64,000 bases of DNA from Ginsengibacter hankyongi (GCF_008710285.1 NZ_VYQF01000001.1:1559501-1623500), one strand, 5' to 3'; counted from the stretch's first letter, positions 7,934-17,886 are shown. The notes: generated by a model from the sequence alone, not told the origin. Program-made: numbers and translations.

Positions 7934-8752
7934 ATGAAAACTATTCAATCAAAGATCTTATTCGGCCTGATTATAACCTTTTTTATAGTTGGCTTTACTA
8001 CATCAGCAAAATCAATTATTGATTCACCTGATTTCAGCGCTATTGAAACGATGCGTGGAACTGAACCATCTATGGCTATAAATCCACTTTCAGTGGTATA
8101 TCCAGCTACCCTGGAGGAATATAGAGCGCAAACTAAAGAATATATAAAGTCTTATTCTAAGAAACAACGCGAATACATTATTTATATTTTCAACAAAGGC
8201 GAAAATTTTTTCCCCAAAACCGTTGATATTTTCGACAAATACGAAGTTCCCTTAGAATTACAAATGATTCCTGCATTGGAATCGCAGTTTCACGCTAACG
8301 CAGTTTCTCCGGTGGGTGCTGTGGGTTATTATCAATTTATGGGTGAGCTTGCCAGGGATTATGGTTTGCGTATTGGTGGTAAATACGATGAACGCAAAAA
8401 TTTTATTAAGTCTACCGTGGCTGCCGCTAAGTTTTTTAGAGATCAATTAGCTTATTATGATGGCGATCTTTTATTGTCCGTTGCTTCTTACAATTGCGGC
8501 CCTGGCAGGGTACAGTCTGGAATTAAAAAGAGTGGTAAAAAAAATGCAAACTTCTGGGATATTAAAAAATACCTTCCTTACGAAACAAGAAGATTTGTGA
8601 TGGACTTTATTACGTTTAATGTTATAGCGGCCAACTATGATAAATTTCTCAATAAAAAAATGGATTTCAATCAACCTCCTTTAATACAGGTTGCAACTAC
8701 CTCCCCTGATTTGATCACCAATACTGATTCGCTTACGGTAAAGGCTCTTTAA
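7934..8752 (+). CDS. Lytic transglycosylase (SLT domain)
   Basis: A 272-residue protein; ATG 7934 is preferred over the GTG just before it. An N-terminal hydrophobic segment (about residues 9-25) serves as signal or anchor. The SLT domain begins near residue 95, with the catalytic glutamate at 116 in ALESQFHANAVS, followed by GAVGYYQFM and the SYNCGPGRV motif (about residues 182-190). It cleaves peptidoglycan glycan strands to give 1,6-anhydro ends. The C-terminal ~40 residues are not part of the domain. It has an unusually long structured leader. Confidence 0.92.
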   Translation: MKTIQSKILFGLIITFFIVGFTTSAKSIIDSPDFSAIETMRGTEPSMAINPLSVVYPATLEEYRAQTKEYIKSYSKKQREYIIYIFNKGENFFPKTVDIFDKYEVPLELQMIPALESQFHANAVSPVGAVGYYQFMGELARDYGLRIGGKYDERKNFIKSTVAAAKFFRDQLAYYDGDLLLSVASYNCGPGRVQSGIKKSGKKNANFWDIKKYLPYETRRFVMDFITFNVIAANYDKFLNKKMDFNQPPLIQVATTSPDLITNTDSLTVKAL

Positions 8753-8775
8753 CTCACTGCATAGTTTAGTTAATA

Positions 8776-8783
8776 TATCTTTG
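8776..8783 (+). promoter_or_regulatory. -7 box (TATCTTTG) abutting the radical SAM gene
   Basis: TATCTTTG exactly fits TAnnTTTG and ends 7 bases before ATG 8790. It therefore predicts a transcript that is leaderless or nearly so. It also argues against the in-frame TTG at 8781, which lies inside the box. Confidence 0.5.
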
Positions 8784-8789
8784 CGCTGT

Positions 8790-9821
8790 ATGCCCCGGAT
8801 AAATTATAACGACAGCATTGGATTTTTACGAAAACTTACCCTGCGCAGATTATGGAATGCAGCTAAAGTACTCTCCAGTTTTTATGTAAGCAGAATTATT
8901 AATAAACCGGTACAATGGGGTTTACCAATGTCTATTTCATTTGAGCCTACCACTTCCTGCAATCTTCGTTGCCCGGAATGTCCCAGTGGCCTTCGTGCTT
9001 TTACAAGACCAACAGGAATGTTGGAAAACAGTTTCTTCAGGCAAACGATTGATGATATTTATAAAGATATTCTTTACCTGATTTTCTATTTCCAAGGCGA
9101 GCCATACCTTAACAGGAATTTTTTAGATATGGTTAAGTATGCTTCAGACAAAGGAATATACACGGCCACTTCTACAAATGCTCATTACCTAACGGACGAG
9201 GTTGCACGAAAAACCGTGGAGAGTGGGTTAGACAGGCTCATTATTTCTATTGATGGAACTACGCAGGAAGTATATAAGCAATACCGCATCGGTGGCAATC
9301 TTGATAAAGTAATAGAAGGCGCTAGGAATATTGTGAAATGGAAGAAAGAACTCAACAGCAAAACACCATTTGTATTTTTTCAGTTTCTCGTGGTAAAGCC
9401 TAATGAACACCAGGTGGGAGAAATAAAGAAACTAGCAAAAGAAGTAGGTGTTGATGAAGTCCGCTTTAAAACGGCACAGGTGTATGACTATGAAAATGAC
9501 CCAAATCAACTGATACCCATAAACGAAAAGTACAGCCGATATAAGAAAAACAAAAATGGTGAATACATTGCCAAAAATAAACTGGCTAATCATTGCTGGA
9601 AACTGTGGCAGGCTAACGTTATTACATGGGATGGATTGGTTGTCCCCTGCTGCTTTGATAAAGATGCCTCTCATCAATTAGGAGATTTAAAAAATCAGTC
9701 TTTTAAAGAGATATGGAATAATGACAACTATAAACAATTTCGAAAAGAATTGATGACCAGCCGTAAAAATATTGACATCTGCGCCAATTGCAGCGAAGGC
9801 GTTTCTGTGTGGAAGGATTGA
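8790..9821 (+). CDS. Radical SAM/SPASM-domain protein
   Basis: A 343-residue protein. The radical SAM cluster motif CNLRCPEC (CxxxCxxC) lies at about residue 54 after a basic N-terminal helix. Further core motifs are a GEP segment (YFQGEPYLN) and SIDGTTQEVY. The C-terminal SPASM region carries HCWKLW, VPCCFD and CANC cysteines, able to hold one or two auxiliary iron-sulphur clusters. SPASM enzymes modify peptides or act on small molecules. No precursor peptide is visible next to it, so the substrate is unknown. The start is placed at ATG 8790 because the TTG before it lies in the promoter. Confidence 0.9.
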   Translation: MPRINYNDSIGFLRKLTLRRLWNAAKVLSSFYVSRIINKPVQWGLPMSISFEPTTSCNLRCPECPSGLRAFTRPTGMLENSFFRQTIDDIYKDILYLIFYFQGEPYLNRNFLDMVKYASDKGIYTATSTNAHYLTDEVARKTVESGLDRLIISIDGTTQEVYKQYRIGGNLDKVIEGARNIVKWKKELNSKTPFVFFQFLVVKPNEHQVGEIKKLAKEVGVDEVRFKTAQVYDYENDPNQLIPINEKYSRYKKNKNGEYIAKNKLANHCWKLWQANVITWDGLVVPCCFDKDASHQLGDLKNQSFKEIWNNDNYKQFRKELMTSRKNIDICANCSEGVSVWKD

Positions 9822-9868
9822 GCTTAGCCTTGCTATTGATTTCATAAAATTATTATTAGTTTTATCCA

Positions 9869-10906
9869 ATGACAGGATTTAATAACCGCTTGCGGCAAAT
9901 AATGTTATTGGCACTTATCATACTTATAGGTGTATTAATGCTTAAACATTTCTATGTTTTTTTACCGGGAGTTTTAGGAGCGATAACATTATACATCTTA
10001 AGCAGGAAATCTTATTTAAAGCTTACTGAAAAAAGGAAATGGAGCCCGGGCTGGACGGCTTTGCTTTACATACTTGCTTACACTATCCTTATTTGCCTGC
10101 CGGTATATCTTGCTGTTGTTTTGGTAACACCAAAACTCGTTGCACTTTTTAATAATCCTGTTCAGTTGCTGGTAGCAGTGAAGAGCTTTTCACAAAAGAT
10201 ACAAGAAGCAACAGGCATAGAATTTTTTAATACCGAGGCTTTAAAAAATGCAACAAAGCAAATAGCTGGTAGTCTTCCTCTGTTTCTTAGCGGTACAGCA
10301 AATTTTATTACCAATTTAATACTCATGTTCTTTGTTTTATATTATATGTTGGTGCATGGGATTGAAATGGAAAAATATTTAAACGATTTTATTCCATTAA
10401 AAGAAAAAAACCGGGCAATGCTAAGTGCTGAAACTGATATAATGATACGAGCTAATGCGATAGGTATTCCATTACTTGCACTAATACAGGGTTTAGTTGG
10501 AGCCCTCGGATATGCTATTTTTGGCGTGGGCGATTTTGCGCTATGGGGATTTCTTACAGGCGTAGCTTCCTTAATACCTATCATTGGCACAGGACTCATC
10601 TGGGTACCGCTTACAGTGTATCTTTTTGCTATTGATCATGTTTGGCAAGGCGTTGGTCTTGGCATTTATTCGCTGGTTGTGCTTACTAATATTGATTATG
10701 TTGCCCGTATAACAGTGCTCCGCAAAATTGGTAATGTGCACCCGGTAATTACAATTTTTGGAGTAATCGTCGGGTTAAGTATGTTTGGATTTTTAGGATT
10801 GGTTTTTGGGCCATTATTAATAACTTACTTTATTGTATTGATAAGGATATACCGCAACGAATTTAATGCTGAATCTATAATTCCGTTGCATCACAAGAGC
10901 GAATAA
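9869..10906 (+). CDS. AI-2E family transporter (PerM/TqsA type)
   Basis: A 345-residue membrane protein with about eight transmembrane helices: two N-terminal, a soluble-like middle part (about residues 90-150), and five or six C-terminal helices. The motif region around GVASLIPIIGTGLIWVP and the terminal GLVFGPLLITYFIVL helix are typical of the AI-2E (formerly UPF0118) family. Members export autoinducer-2 or act as ion antiporters; no substrate can be assigned here. A TAGTTTTA box ends 5 bases before the ATG, so it may have its own promoter close to the start codon. Confidence 0.9.
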   Translation: MTGFNNRLRQIMLLALIILIGVLMLKHFYVFLPGVLGAITLYILSRKSYLKLTEKRKWSPGWTALLYILAYTILICLPVYLAVVLVTPKLVALFNNPVQLLVAVKSFSQKIQEATGIEFFNTEALKNATKQIAGSLPLFLSGTANFITNLILMFFVLYYMLVHGIEMEKYLNDFIPLKEKNRAMLSAETDIMIRANAIGIPLLALIQGLVGALGYAIFGVGDFALWGFLTGVASLIPIIGTGLIWVPLTVYLFAIDHVWQGVGLGIYSLVVLTNIDYVARITVLRKIGNVHPVITIFGVIVGLSMFGFLGLVFGPLLITYFIVLIRIYRNEFNAESIIPLHHKSE

Positions 10907-11023
10907 TTTCAATTTCAATTACTCCACTTTTTTATAATTTGTTATTATCGTGTTTAAATAAAACAGGTATGCCTTAATTATAAAAATGGTTTACGTAAAT
11001 TAGCCCTTTTCAATTACTGATTC

Positions 11024-12592
11024 ATGAAGAAATACCTCTGCTACATTTTAACCGCCATTACTTTTTTATTATCAGGAAAAATAGCTGCTCAACCTAAATA
11101 TGAATTTCGGGGAGTGTGGGTTGCCACCGTTGATAATATTGATTTTCCTTCAACAAAATTTCTTAGTACAGAAAGCCAAAAAGCCGAATTCATTAACCTG
11201 CTCGATATGCATAAAAGAAATGGAATGAATGCCGTTGTGGTGCAGATACGTCCGGCCGCTGATGCTTTTTACCCATCTCAATATGAACCGTGGAGTGAAT
11301 GGCTTACCGGCACACAGGGAAAACCCCCGTCCCCTTATTACGATCCGCTGGAGTTTATGATAACGGAGACCCATAAACGCGGAATGGAATTTCATGCATG
11401 GATGAATCCATACCGAGCTGTTTTCAATATAAATACGTCATCAATTTCTCCTACTCACGTTACAAAGATTCACCCGGAATGGTTTATAAATTACGGGAGC
11501 AATAAAATTTTTGACCCGGGAAATAAGGACGTTCAAAAATATGTATGCAATATTGTGAAAGATGTGGTGAGCCGTTATGATATCGACGCCATTCATTTTG
11601 ATGATTATTTTTACCCTTACAGAATAAAAGGAAAAGAATTTGAGGATACTGCATCGTTTAGAAAATATGGAAATGGATTGGATAGAGAAACCTGGCGCAG
11701 GAGTAATGTAGATTCTATTATACTAATGCTTAGTAAAACTATTAAACAGGAAAAGCCTCTTTGCAAATTTGGTATAAGCCCATTTGGTGTTTGGCGCAAT
11801 ATTGATAAGGATCCGGAAGGAAGTAACACAAAGGCGGGACAAACAAATTATGATGATCTATATGCTGACATTTTATTATGGTTAAAAATGAAATGGATCG
11901 ATTACGTCGTGCCTCAGTTGTATTGGGAATTTGGGCAAAAGGTGGTGGGGTACGAAGTGCTAATTGATTGGTGGGCCAGGCATACTTATGGAAGGCAATT
12001 ATATATTGGCCAGGGAATTTACCGGTCAATGGAAGCGAGATCTTATGCGTGGAAAAACAAAAATGAATTACCGAATCAAATAAAAAGATTGCGTGAATAC
12101 CCGCAAGTACAAGGAAGCGTTTTCTTTAGCAGCAGTTCGTTTAACAGTAACCCTAACGGATGGAGCGATAGCCTGAGAAATAATTATTATAAGTATCCGG
12201 CAATTGTTCCTCCGATGAATTGGATTGATGCTGAAAAACCGGCTCAGCCTGGAATAATATTGAATACTTCCGGGCCTGCCATTTACGATTACTCTATTGA
12301 TCTTTATTTTAAACAGGATACCGTGAATAATAAAATAAATCGTTATGTAATCTATAATTTCCAGGACACAACAATGATGGACAAAACTGATCCAAAAAAT
12401 ATAAAGGAAATTATTGAAGCAGGAAATGGTTACTATAAATTCAATTTACAGGATATTCCGCCACAACAAAGTAAAGTTGTAATAGCGGTTACTTCGTTAA
12501 CCAACACAAACAATGAAAGTGAACATTGCAGCTATATTTATTTGCAGAAGATGTCAAATGGATGGCATATAATTTCATCTGGCAGTAAATAA
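11024..12592 (+). CDS. Secreted glycoside hydrolase-like protein, GHL10 (DUF187) family
   Basis: A 522-residue protein with a signal peptide (cleavage after IAAQ, about residue 23). The domain opens with the family signature EFRGVWVATVDNIDFPS, followed by a TIM-barrel pattern: VVVQIRPAADAFYPSQYEPWS, GMEFHAWMNPYRA, YDIDAIHFDDYFYPY (likely catalytic acid region) and YVVPQLYWEFG. It is often annotated as family 10 glycosylhydrolase. Relatives act on cell-wall or exopolysaccharide glycans, but the substrate is not established. A C-terminal beta-sandwich of about 120 residues follows the barrel. Confidence 0.92.
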   Translation: MKKYLCYILTAITFLLSGKIAAQPKYEFRGVWVATVDNIDFPSTKFLSTESQKAEFINLLDMHKRNGMNAVVVQIRPAADAFYPSQYEPWSEWLTGTQGKPPSPYYDPLEFMITETHKRGMEFHAWMNPYRAVFNINTSSISPTHVTKIHPEWFINYGSNKIFDPGNKDVQKYVCNIVKDVVSRYDIDAIHFDDYFYPYRIKGKEFEDTASFRKYGNGLDRETWRRSNVDSIILMLSKTIKQEKPLCKFGISPFGVWRNIDKDPEGSNTKAGQTNYDDLYADILLWLKMKWIDYVVPQLYWEFGQKVVGYEVLIDWWARHTYGRQLYIGQGIYRSMEARSYAWKNKNELPNQIKRLREYPQVQGSVFFSSSSFNSNPNGWSDSLRNNYYKYPAIVPPMNWIDAEKPAQPGIILNTSGPAIYDYSIDLYFKQDTVNNKINRYVIYNFQDTTMMDKTDPKNIKEIIEAGNGYYKFNLQDIPPQQSKVVIAVTSLTNTNNESEHCSYIYLQKMSNGWHIISSGSK

Positions 12593-12623
12593 TATTGTTA
12601 CACCAATTACTTATTCAGAAATT

Positions 12624-13121
12624 TTATTTCAAATTATTAATAATGTTCTGTTGTGTGCCCGATATTTTTTTCATAACATAACTTACTTCTTCTGCCATAT
12701 CGCTTTTACGATCCATTATCATCTGCAGTTGCAAATTCTGCCTTTCGTTTGCATCATCCTGGTAATTCTCTTTTTGTTCGTTTGAATGGCTTATTGCAAG
12801 TACCATGTTTTTTAAATCGGCATCCGCATCTTTCGATGCCTGCACCATAATTAAAACAATGATGCCTGCAATATCGTTATTACTAATTTGCTTCAATGTC
12901 TTATTTGCTTTTAGAGTTTGTGTAAGGCTATCTGCGTTAATTTTGCGATTTTCAATAGCTTTCGCAGTATGTAAAACAATATTTTTTACCTGCGTGCGCA
13001 AAAGAGGCATTGATTTATTATAGAAGTCATTCGCTTCTTGTGGTATTACTTTTGATACCTGTGCAACAGAGCTTTTTGAAAATAACAAGGCGAGGCATGT
13101 AAAACAAAATAAAATTTTCAT
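12624..13121 (-). CDS. Secreted helical protein of unknown function
   Basis: A 165-residue protein with a signal peptide (MKILFCFTCLALLFSKSSVAQ). The mature part is predicted helical and rich in Lys, Asp, Asn and Gln, with an NEQKENYQDDANERQNLQLQ stretch that could be coiled coil. I do not recognise a family. It converges on the GHL10 gene with a gap of 31 bases and no strong terminator between them. A TATCTTCA sequence upstream on the minus strand is a weak match to a -7 box. Confidence 0.75.
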   Translation of the reverse strand: MKILFCFTCLALLFSKSSVAQVSKVIPQEANDFYNKSMPLLRTQVKNIVLHTAKAIENRKINADSLTQTLKANKTLKQISNNDIAGIIVLIMVQASKDADADLKNMVLAISHSNEQKENYQDDANERQNLQLQMIMDRKSDMAEEVSYVMKKISGTQQNIINNLK

Positions 13122-13326
13122 AAGCAGGCGTTTTTCTTATAAAGAAATTATCGTTTTTGAATTAGGGCCGAATGAAGATAGAACGTAAGAAACCCAGAAA
13201 AATTGAGGCGGTTGTAATTTATTATTAACATTTATGAAATAAATAAAACCACCATATTGCCTTATTTTTTTACAAATGCCTTATTTGACTTAATATTCCA
13301 TGGCTAACAATTAAAAATTATGAATT

Positions 13327-14136
13327 ATGAATTCTAATCCTAGACTAAAAGGACAAAGCGCACTGGTAACCGGTGCTAATAGCGGAATTGGGCTTGCTGT
13401 GGCAATTGCTCTTGCAAATGACGGCGCTAACGTTGTTGTGAATTATGTTAGCCATCCCGAGGTGGCAGATGATGTGGTTAAGCAAATTGAAAAACACGGG
13501 GGCAATGCAATTGCATTAAAAGCTGATGTGAGCAAAGAAGATGAAGTGCACGCAATGTTTCAACAGATGTACGATAAATATGGCACTATTGATATATTGG
13601 TAAATAACGCCGGCATTCAAAAAGATTCGCCAATTGAAAGCATGAGCCTGGCAGATTGGCAATTAGTTATTAATGTAAACTTAACCGGGCAGTTTTTATG
13701 TACAAGAGAAGCAGTAAAAGAATTTTTAAGAAGAGGTATCGTACAAGAACGCAGTTGTGCTGCAGGAAAAATTATTTGCATGAGTAGCGTTCATGAAGTA
13801 ATTCCATGGGCTGGCCATGCAAATTATGCAGCAAGCAAAGGAGGTATTAATATGATGATGAAAAGTTTGGCACAGGAACTTGCGCCTAAAAAAATAAGAG
13901 TTAATAGCATTGGCCCCGGTGCTATTCAAACGCCCATAAATAAACCGGCGTGGGATACTCCTGAAGCACTAAACAAGTTGCTCACTTTGATTCCTTATGG
14001 CCGCATTGGTCAGCCGGAAGATATAGGAAAAGTAGCCGTATGGCTGGCAAGCGATGAATCGGATTATGTAACTGGTACCACTATTTTTGCCGATGGAGGA
14101 ATGTTGTTGTACCCAGGCTTTTCCACTAACGGTTAA
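13327..14136 (+). CDS. Short-chain dehydrogenase/reductase, glucose 1-dehydrogenase-like
   Basis: A 269-residue classical SDR. The cofactor motif VTGANSGIG sits near residues 14-22. It is followed by NNAG (about 92-95), the catalytic Ser in CMSSVHE, and the YAASKGG motif with the active Tyr and Lys. The best family match is glucose 1-dehydrogenase-type SDRs, and its neighbour is a GH63-type glucosidase, which together suggest sugar metabolism. ATG 13327 is used because an upstream ATG at 13320 runs into a stop after five codons. Substrate specificity is inferred, not seen. Confidence 0.9.
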   Translation: MNSNPRLKGQSALVTGANSGIGLAVAIALANDGANVVVNYVSHPEVADDVVKQIEKHGGNAIALKADVSKEDEVHAMFQQMYDKYGTIDILVNNAGIQKDSPIESMSLADWQLVINVNLTGQFLCTREAVKEFLRRGIVQERSCAAGKIICMSSVHEVIPWAGHANYAASKGGINMMMKSLAQELAPKKIRVNSIGPGAIQTPINKPAWDTPEALNKLLTLIPYGRIGQPEDIGKVAVWLASDESDYVTGTTIFADGGMLLYPGFSTNG

Positions 14137-14214
14137 GCATATATGAAGAAAATATGGGCTTACAGTATTAATTAAATGAGCATTGGCAATTTGCAATTGA
14201 CCGAATAACCAACG

Positions 14215-16854
14215 ATGATCTATAAGATGAACACAGCAGAACATAAAAGATTAAACGAAAATTCAAAGAAAGAAGTACCCTTGGAAAAATGGGGACCTTA
14301 CCTGAGCGAAAGGCAATGGGGAACCGTAAGAGAAGATTATAGCGAAGATGGCGATGCATGGAATTATTTTCCACATGATCATGCAAGAAGCCGCGTATAC
14401 CGATGGGGGGAGGATGGCCTGGCGGGCATTTCAGATATATATCAAAATTTATGCTTTTCAATTGCCTTATGGAACGGGAAGGATCCTATATTGAAAGAAA
14501 GGCTTTTTGGACTCAGTAATCCGCAGGGAGTTCATGGAGAAGATGTGAAGGAATTATATTATTATCTCGATAATATTCCGACGCATTATTATATGAGATA
14601 TTTGTATAAATACTCGCAGTCGCAATATCCTTATGATGATCTTATTAAAAAGAATAGCGGCCTATCCAAACAAGATCCTGAATATGAAATTTTGGATACC
14701 GGAATTTTTAATGATAATAAATATTTTGATGTGTACATTGAGTATGCGAAAAATAATAGTGAAGATATTTTTATAAAGATTGAAATTATTAATCGCGGAA
14801 ATGAAAGTGCTTCTCTCACCGTTTTACCAACTTTACTTTTTTATAACAGGTGGCAATATGCCGGCGAAAAAAATAAGCCCTCAATAAGCTTTATAAGCAA
14901 CCGGGCTGTAAAGGCCCAACATAAATTGCTTGGCGATTATTTTCTTTATTTCCAGGAAGCTAACGAAGTTTTATTTACAGAAAATGAAACCAATTTTGAA
15001 AAACTTTTTAATAGAGAAAACAAAACTGAATTTGTAAAAGATGCATTTCATGAGGCTATCATTAATGGAAAAAATGATGAGAAGCTTAAACAAAAAAAAG
15101 ATGGAACAAAATGCTCCCCTGTTTACAATTTTGAAATAAAGGCAAAGGATAGTACAGCGATTTATTTGCGGCTTACAAACACTGAAACTGCTGAGCCATT
15201 TCCTAAAAAATTTGAACAGGTATTTGAAAAACGGAAAAAGGAAGCTGATGAGTTTTATGATGCTGTAATTCCATCTAACATTTCTGAAGATCAAAAAAAT
15301 ATACAGCGCCAGGCATTCGCCGGCTTATTGTGGAATAAACAATTTTATCATTATGATTTGGATCGCTGGCTCAACACCAGCGATGGAATAACGCCCGTTA
15401 CAGACCAAAGAAAAAATGGCAGAAACTGCGACTGGAGATACTTAAAAAACCAGGATGTAATGTCAATGCCCGACAAATGGGAATATCCCTGGTACGCAGC
15501 GTGGGACGCCGCTTTTCATAGTATTTCTTTAGCCTTAATTGATCCTGATTTTGCAAAGCACCAGTTAGTATTGTTAATGAGAGAATGGTATATGAATCCG
15601 CAAGGTCAGTTGCCCGCTTACGAATGGAATTTTAGTGATGTAAATCCACCAGTTCATGCCTTTGCCGCACTGCAGGTTTACCGAACTGAAAAAAATTTGT
15701 ACGGCAAGAATGATATAGAATTTTTGAAAAAAATATTTCAGAAATTGATCATCAATTTCACCTGGTGGATCAATCGCAAAGATGCAAATGGTAATAGCAT
15801 TTTCGAAGGAGGCTTTCTCGGACTCGATAATATTGGGCTTTTTAATCGCAGCATGGTGTTAGAAGGGAATATACTTTTGGAGCAGGCCGATGGCACTAGC
15901 TGGATGGGCATGTATGCGCTTGGAATGATGGATATTGCCCTTGAAATTGCTATGTATGATAAATCGTTTGAAGATGCGGGTACTAAATTCTACGAGCATT
16001 TTGTTATTATAGGCGAAGCGTTGAACGAAATGGGATTGTGGAATGAAGAAGATAAGTTTTTTTATGATGTACTTTCACTAAATAAGTCAGATGCCTTTCC
16101 GTTAAAAGTGCGATCTGCAATAGGCCTTATCCCTTTATTTGCTGTAACAGTTATTGAAAAAGAGCAGCGTGATAAATTGACGGACTTTACCAAACGTATG
16201 CAATGGTTTCAAAACTACAGAAAAGAAAACCACAACTATCTTCCCAGCCAGGATAAAAGTAATGATGATTGTATTTTATTATCAATGGTTAGTAAAGAAA
16301 GACTAACTGCCATTCTTGAAAGAGTGCTCGATGAATCCGAATTTCTTTCAAATGGTGGTATTCGTGCCCTGTCTAAGTATTACCAAGAAAATCCGTATTC
16401 ATTAGATTTTGAGGGTTCTCATTATTCAATTCACTACGATCCCGCCGATTCCACATCTAACATGTTCGGGGGAAACTCCAATTGGCGCGGCCCAGTGTGG
16501 ATGCCATTGAATTTTCTGTTTATTCACGCCATAAAAATCTTTGGATATTTTTATGAAGATGAATATAAAGTTGAGTGCCCTAAAGGATCAGGAATTTATC
16601 TAACGCTCACAGAAGTTGCAACGGAAATAACCAGTCGGCTCTTAAATATTTTTGAGAAGAATGAACAAAATGAACGACTGGTAAATGGGCCTTACAATTG
16701 GTTTTACCAAAGAGATGAAAACCGGGATCTCGTTCTATTTCACGAGTATTTTCATGGAGATAATTTACGTGGATTGGGGGCCAGCCATCAAACAGGATGG
16801 ACAGCACTTGTGGTAAATCTATTTTATAATATGAAAAATCAATCCATGATTTAA
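14215..16854 (+). CDS. GH63-type glucosidase (MGH1-like (alpha/alpha)6 barrel)
   Basis: An 879-residue cytoplasmic enzyme with no signal peptide. The N-terminal beta domain (to about residue 370) begins with ERQWGTVREDYS and DAWNYFPHDHARSRVYRWGEDG. The C-terminal (alpha/alpha)6 barrel has motifs such as YPWYAAWDAAFHSI, WEFSDVNPP-like EWNFSDVNPPVHA, and FGGNSNWRGPVWMPLNFL. This is the pattern of GH63/mannosyl-oligosaccharide-glucosidase-like enzymes in bacteria, which release glucose from alpha-glucosides. An alternative start is ATG 14227. It is 78 bases downstream of the SDR gene and may share its transcript. Confidence 0.88.
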   Translation: MIYKMNTAEHKRLNENSKKEVPLEKWGPYLSERQWGTVREDYSEDGDAWNYFPHDHARSRVYRWGEDGLAGISDIYQNLCFSIALWNGKDPILKERLFGLSNPQGVHGEDVKELYYYLDNIPTHYYMRYLYKYSQSQYPYDDLIKKNSGLSKQDPEYEILDTGIFNDNKYFDVYIEYAKNNSEDIFIKIEIINRGNESASLTVLPTLLFYNRWQYAGEKNKPSISFISNRAVKAQHKLLGDYFLYFQEANEVLFTENETNFEKLFNRENKTEFVKDAFHEAIINGKNDEKLKQKKDGTKCSPVYNFEIKAKDSTAIYLRLTNTETAEPFPKKFEQVFEKRKKEADEFYDAVIPSNISEDQKNIQRQAFAGLLWNKQFYHYDLDRWLNTSDGITPVTDQRKNGRNCDWRYLKNQDVMSMPDKWEYPWYAAWDAAFHSISLALIDPDFAKHQLVLLMREWYMNPQGQLPAYEWNFSDVNPPVHAFAALQVYRTEKNLYGKNDIEFLKKIFQKLIINFTWWINRKDANGNSIFEGGFLGLDNIGLFNRSMVLEGNILLEQADGTSWMGMYALGMMDIALEIAMYDKSFEDAGTKFYEHFVIIGEALNEMGLWNEEDKFFYDVLSLNKSDAFPLKVRSAIGLIPLFAVTVIEKEQRDKLTDFTKRMQWFQNYRKENHNYLPSQDKSNDDCILLSMVSKERLTAILERVLDESEFLSNGGIRALSKYYQENPYSLDFEGSHYSIHYDPADSTSNMFGGNSNWRGPVWMPLNFLFIHAIKIFGYFYEDEYKVECPKGSGIYLTLTEVATEITSRLLNIFEKNEQNERLVNGPYNWFYQRDENRDLVLFHEYFHGDNLRGLGASHQTGWTALVVNLFYNMKNQSMI

Positions 16855-16933
16855 CCTTTAAAAAATTCTCTAATAAGAAAAACCAGGTTTATAAACTTTA
16901 CCAAAACCGTAAATTTTGCAACTTCATCTTTGA

Positions 16934-16941
16934 TACCTTTG
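16934..16941 (+). promoter_or_regulatory. -7 box (TACCTTTG) of the CDF transporter gene
   Basis: TACCTTTG is an exact TAnnTTTG match, predicting a transcript start near 16947 and a leader of about 20 bases before ATG 16969. A TTTTG lies 15 bases upstream (16914-16918), short of the usual spacing. Confidence 0.5.
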
Positions 16942-16968
16942 CTATATACCTGTTAAATGCTAAAATAA

Positions 16969-17886
16969 ATGGCTCATCATCATAATCATAATCACCATCA
17001 CGATCATGCAATAATTCCTCCCGATCATGGCAAAGCATTTATTATTGGAATAAGCCTTAACGCATTATTTGTAATTATAGAAGTTGTTGTGGGAATTGTA
17101 AATAATTCCATGGCGTTACTTACAGATGCAGGGCACAATCTCAGCGATGTTGCCAGCCTTGTGTTATCACTTATTGCTTTTCGTTTAGCCAAAAAGAAGT
17201 CAACCGAAAAATTCACTTATGGCTATAAAAAAACTACGGTACTGGCGGCATTGTTCAACGCAGTTTTTTTATTAATTGCTATTGGCATTTTAGGGTTTGA
17301 ATCAGTACGCCGATTATTTAATCCAGAGGCCGTAAAGGGTGATGTAATTGCGTGGGTGGCTGGTGTTGGCATTATTATAAACGTGGTTACTGCATTAATG
17401 TTTTTTAAGAACAGGCATGGCGATCTTAATATTAAAAGCGCTTACCTGCACATGATGAGCGACGCATTGGTTTCTGCCGGGGTTGTTGCCGGCGGTATCT
17501 TGATTGTTTATACGGGTTGGTATTGGGTTGATCCGGTAATTGGTCTTATTATTATGATTGTGATATTGGTGGGAACATGGTCCTTGCTCGCTGATAGCTT
17601 TCGGTTATCAGTAGACGCTGTTCCACCTGATATTGACATAAGTGAAATAAAGCAACTCATAGGCAACCAGGAAAACATCACAGATGTACATCATATTCAT
17701 ATTTGGGCACTAAGCACAACCGAAAACGCTTTAACTGCCCATATTTCCTTAAATGATTGCCTGAACTTTAATGAAAAAATGGATCTGGTTCAAAATTTAA
17801 AACATAAATTAATGCATCATAAAATTCATCATAGCACCATAGAGATAGAAACTGAATTATCTGGATGTGAACAGAAAAATTGCTAG
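16969..17886 (+). CDS. Cation diffusion facilitator (CzcD/ZitB-type metal exporter)
   Basis: A 305-residue CDF protein. The first 20 residues contain ten histidines (MAHHHNHNHHHDH), a likely metal-sensing or chelating tail. Six transmembrane helices follow. The transport-site motifs are MALLTDAGHNLSD (HxxxD type, helix 2) and YLHMMSDALVSAG (helix 5). The C-terminal cytoplasmic domain has VHHIHIWALS and an HH-containing end (HHKIHHSTIE). It exports divalent metals, most likely Zn2+, in exchange for protons. Confidence 0.95.
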   Translation: MAHHHNHNHHHDHAIIPPDHGKAFIIGISLNALFVIIEVVVGIVNNSMALLTDAGHNLSDVASLVLSLIAFRLAKKKSTEKFTYGYKKTTVLAALFNAVFLLIAIGILGFESVRRLFNPEAVKGDVIAWVAGVGIIINVVTALMFFKNRHGDLNIKSAYLHMMSDALVSAGVVAGGILIVYTGWYWVDPVIGLIIMIVILVGTWSLLADSFRLSVDAVPPDIDISEIKQLIGNQENITDVHHIHIWALSTTENALTAHISLNDCLNFNEKMDLVQNLKHKLMHHKIHHSTIEIETELSGCEQKNC

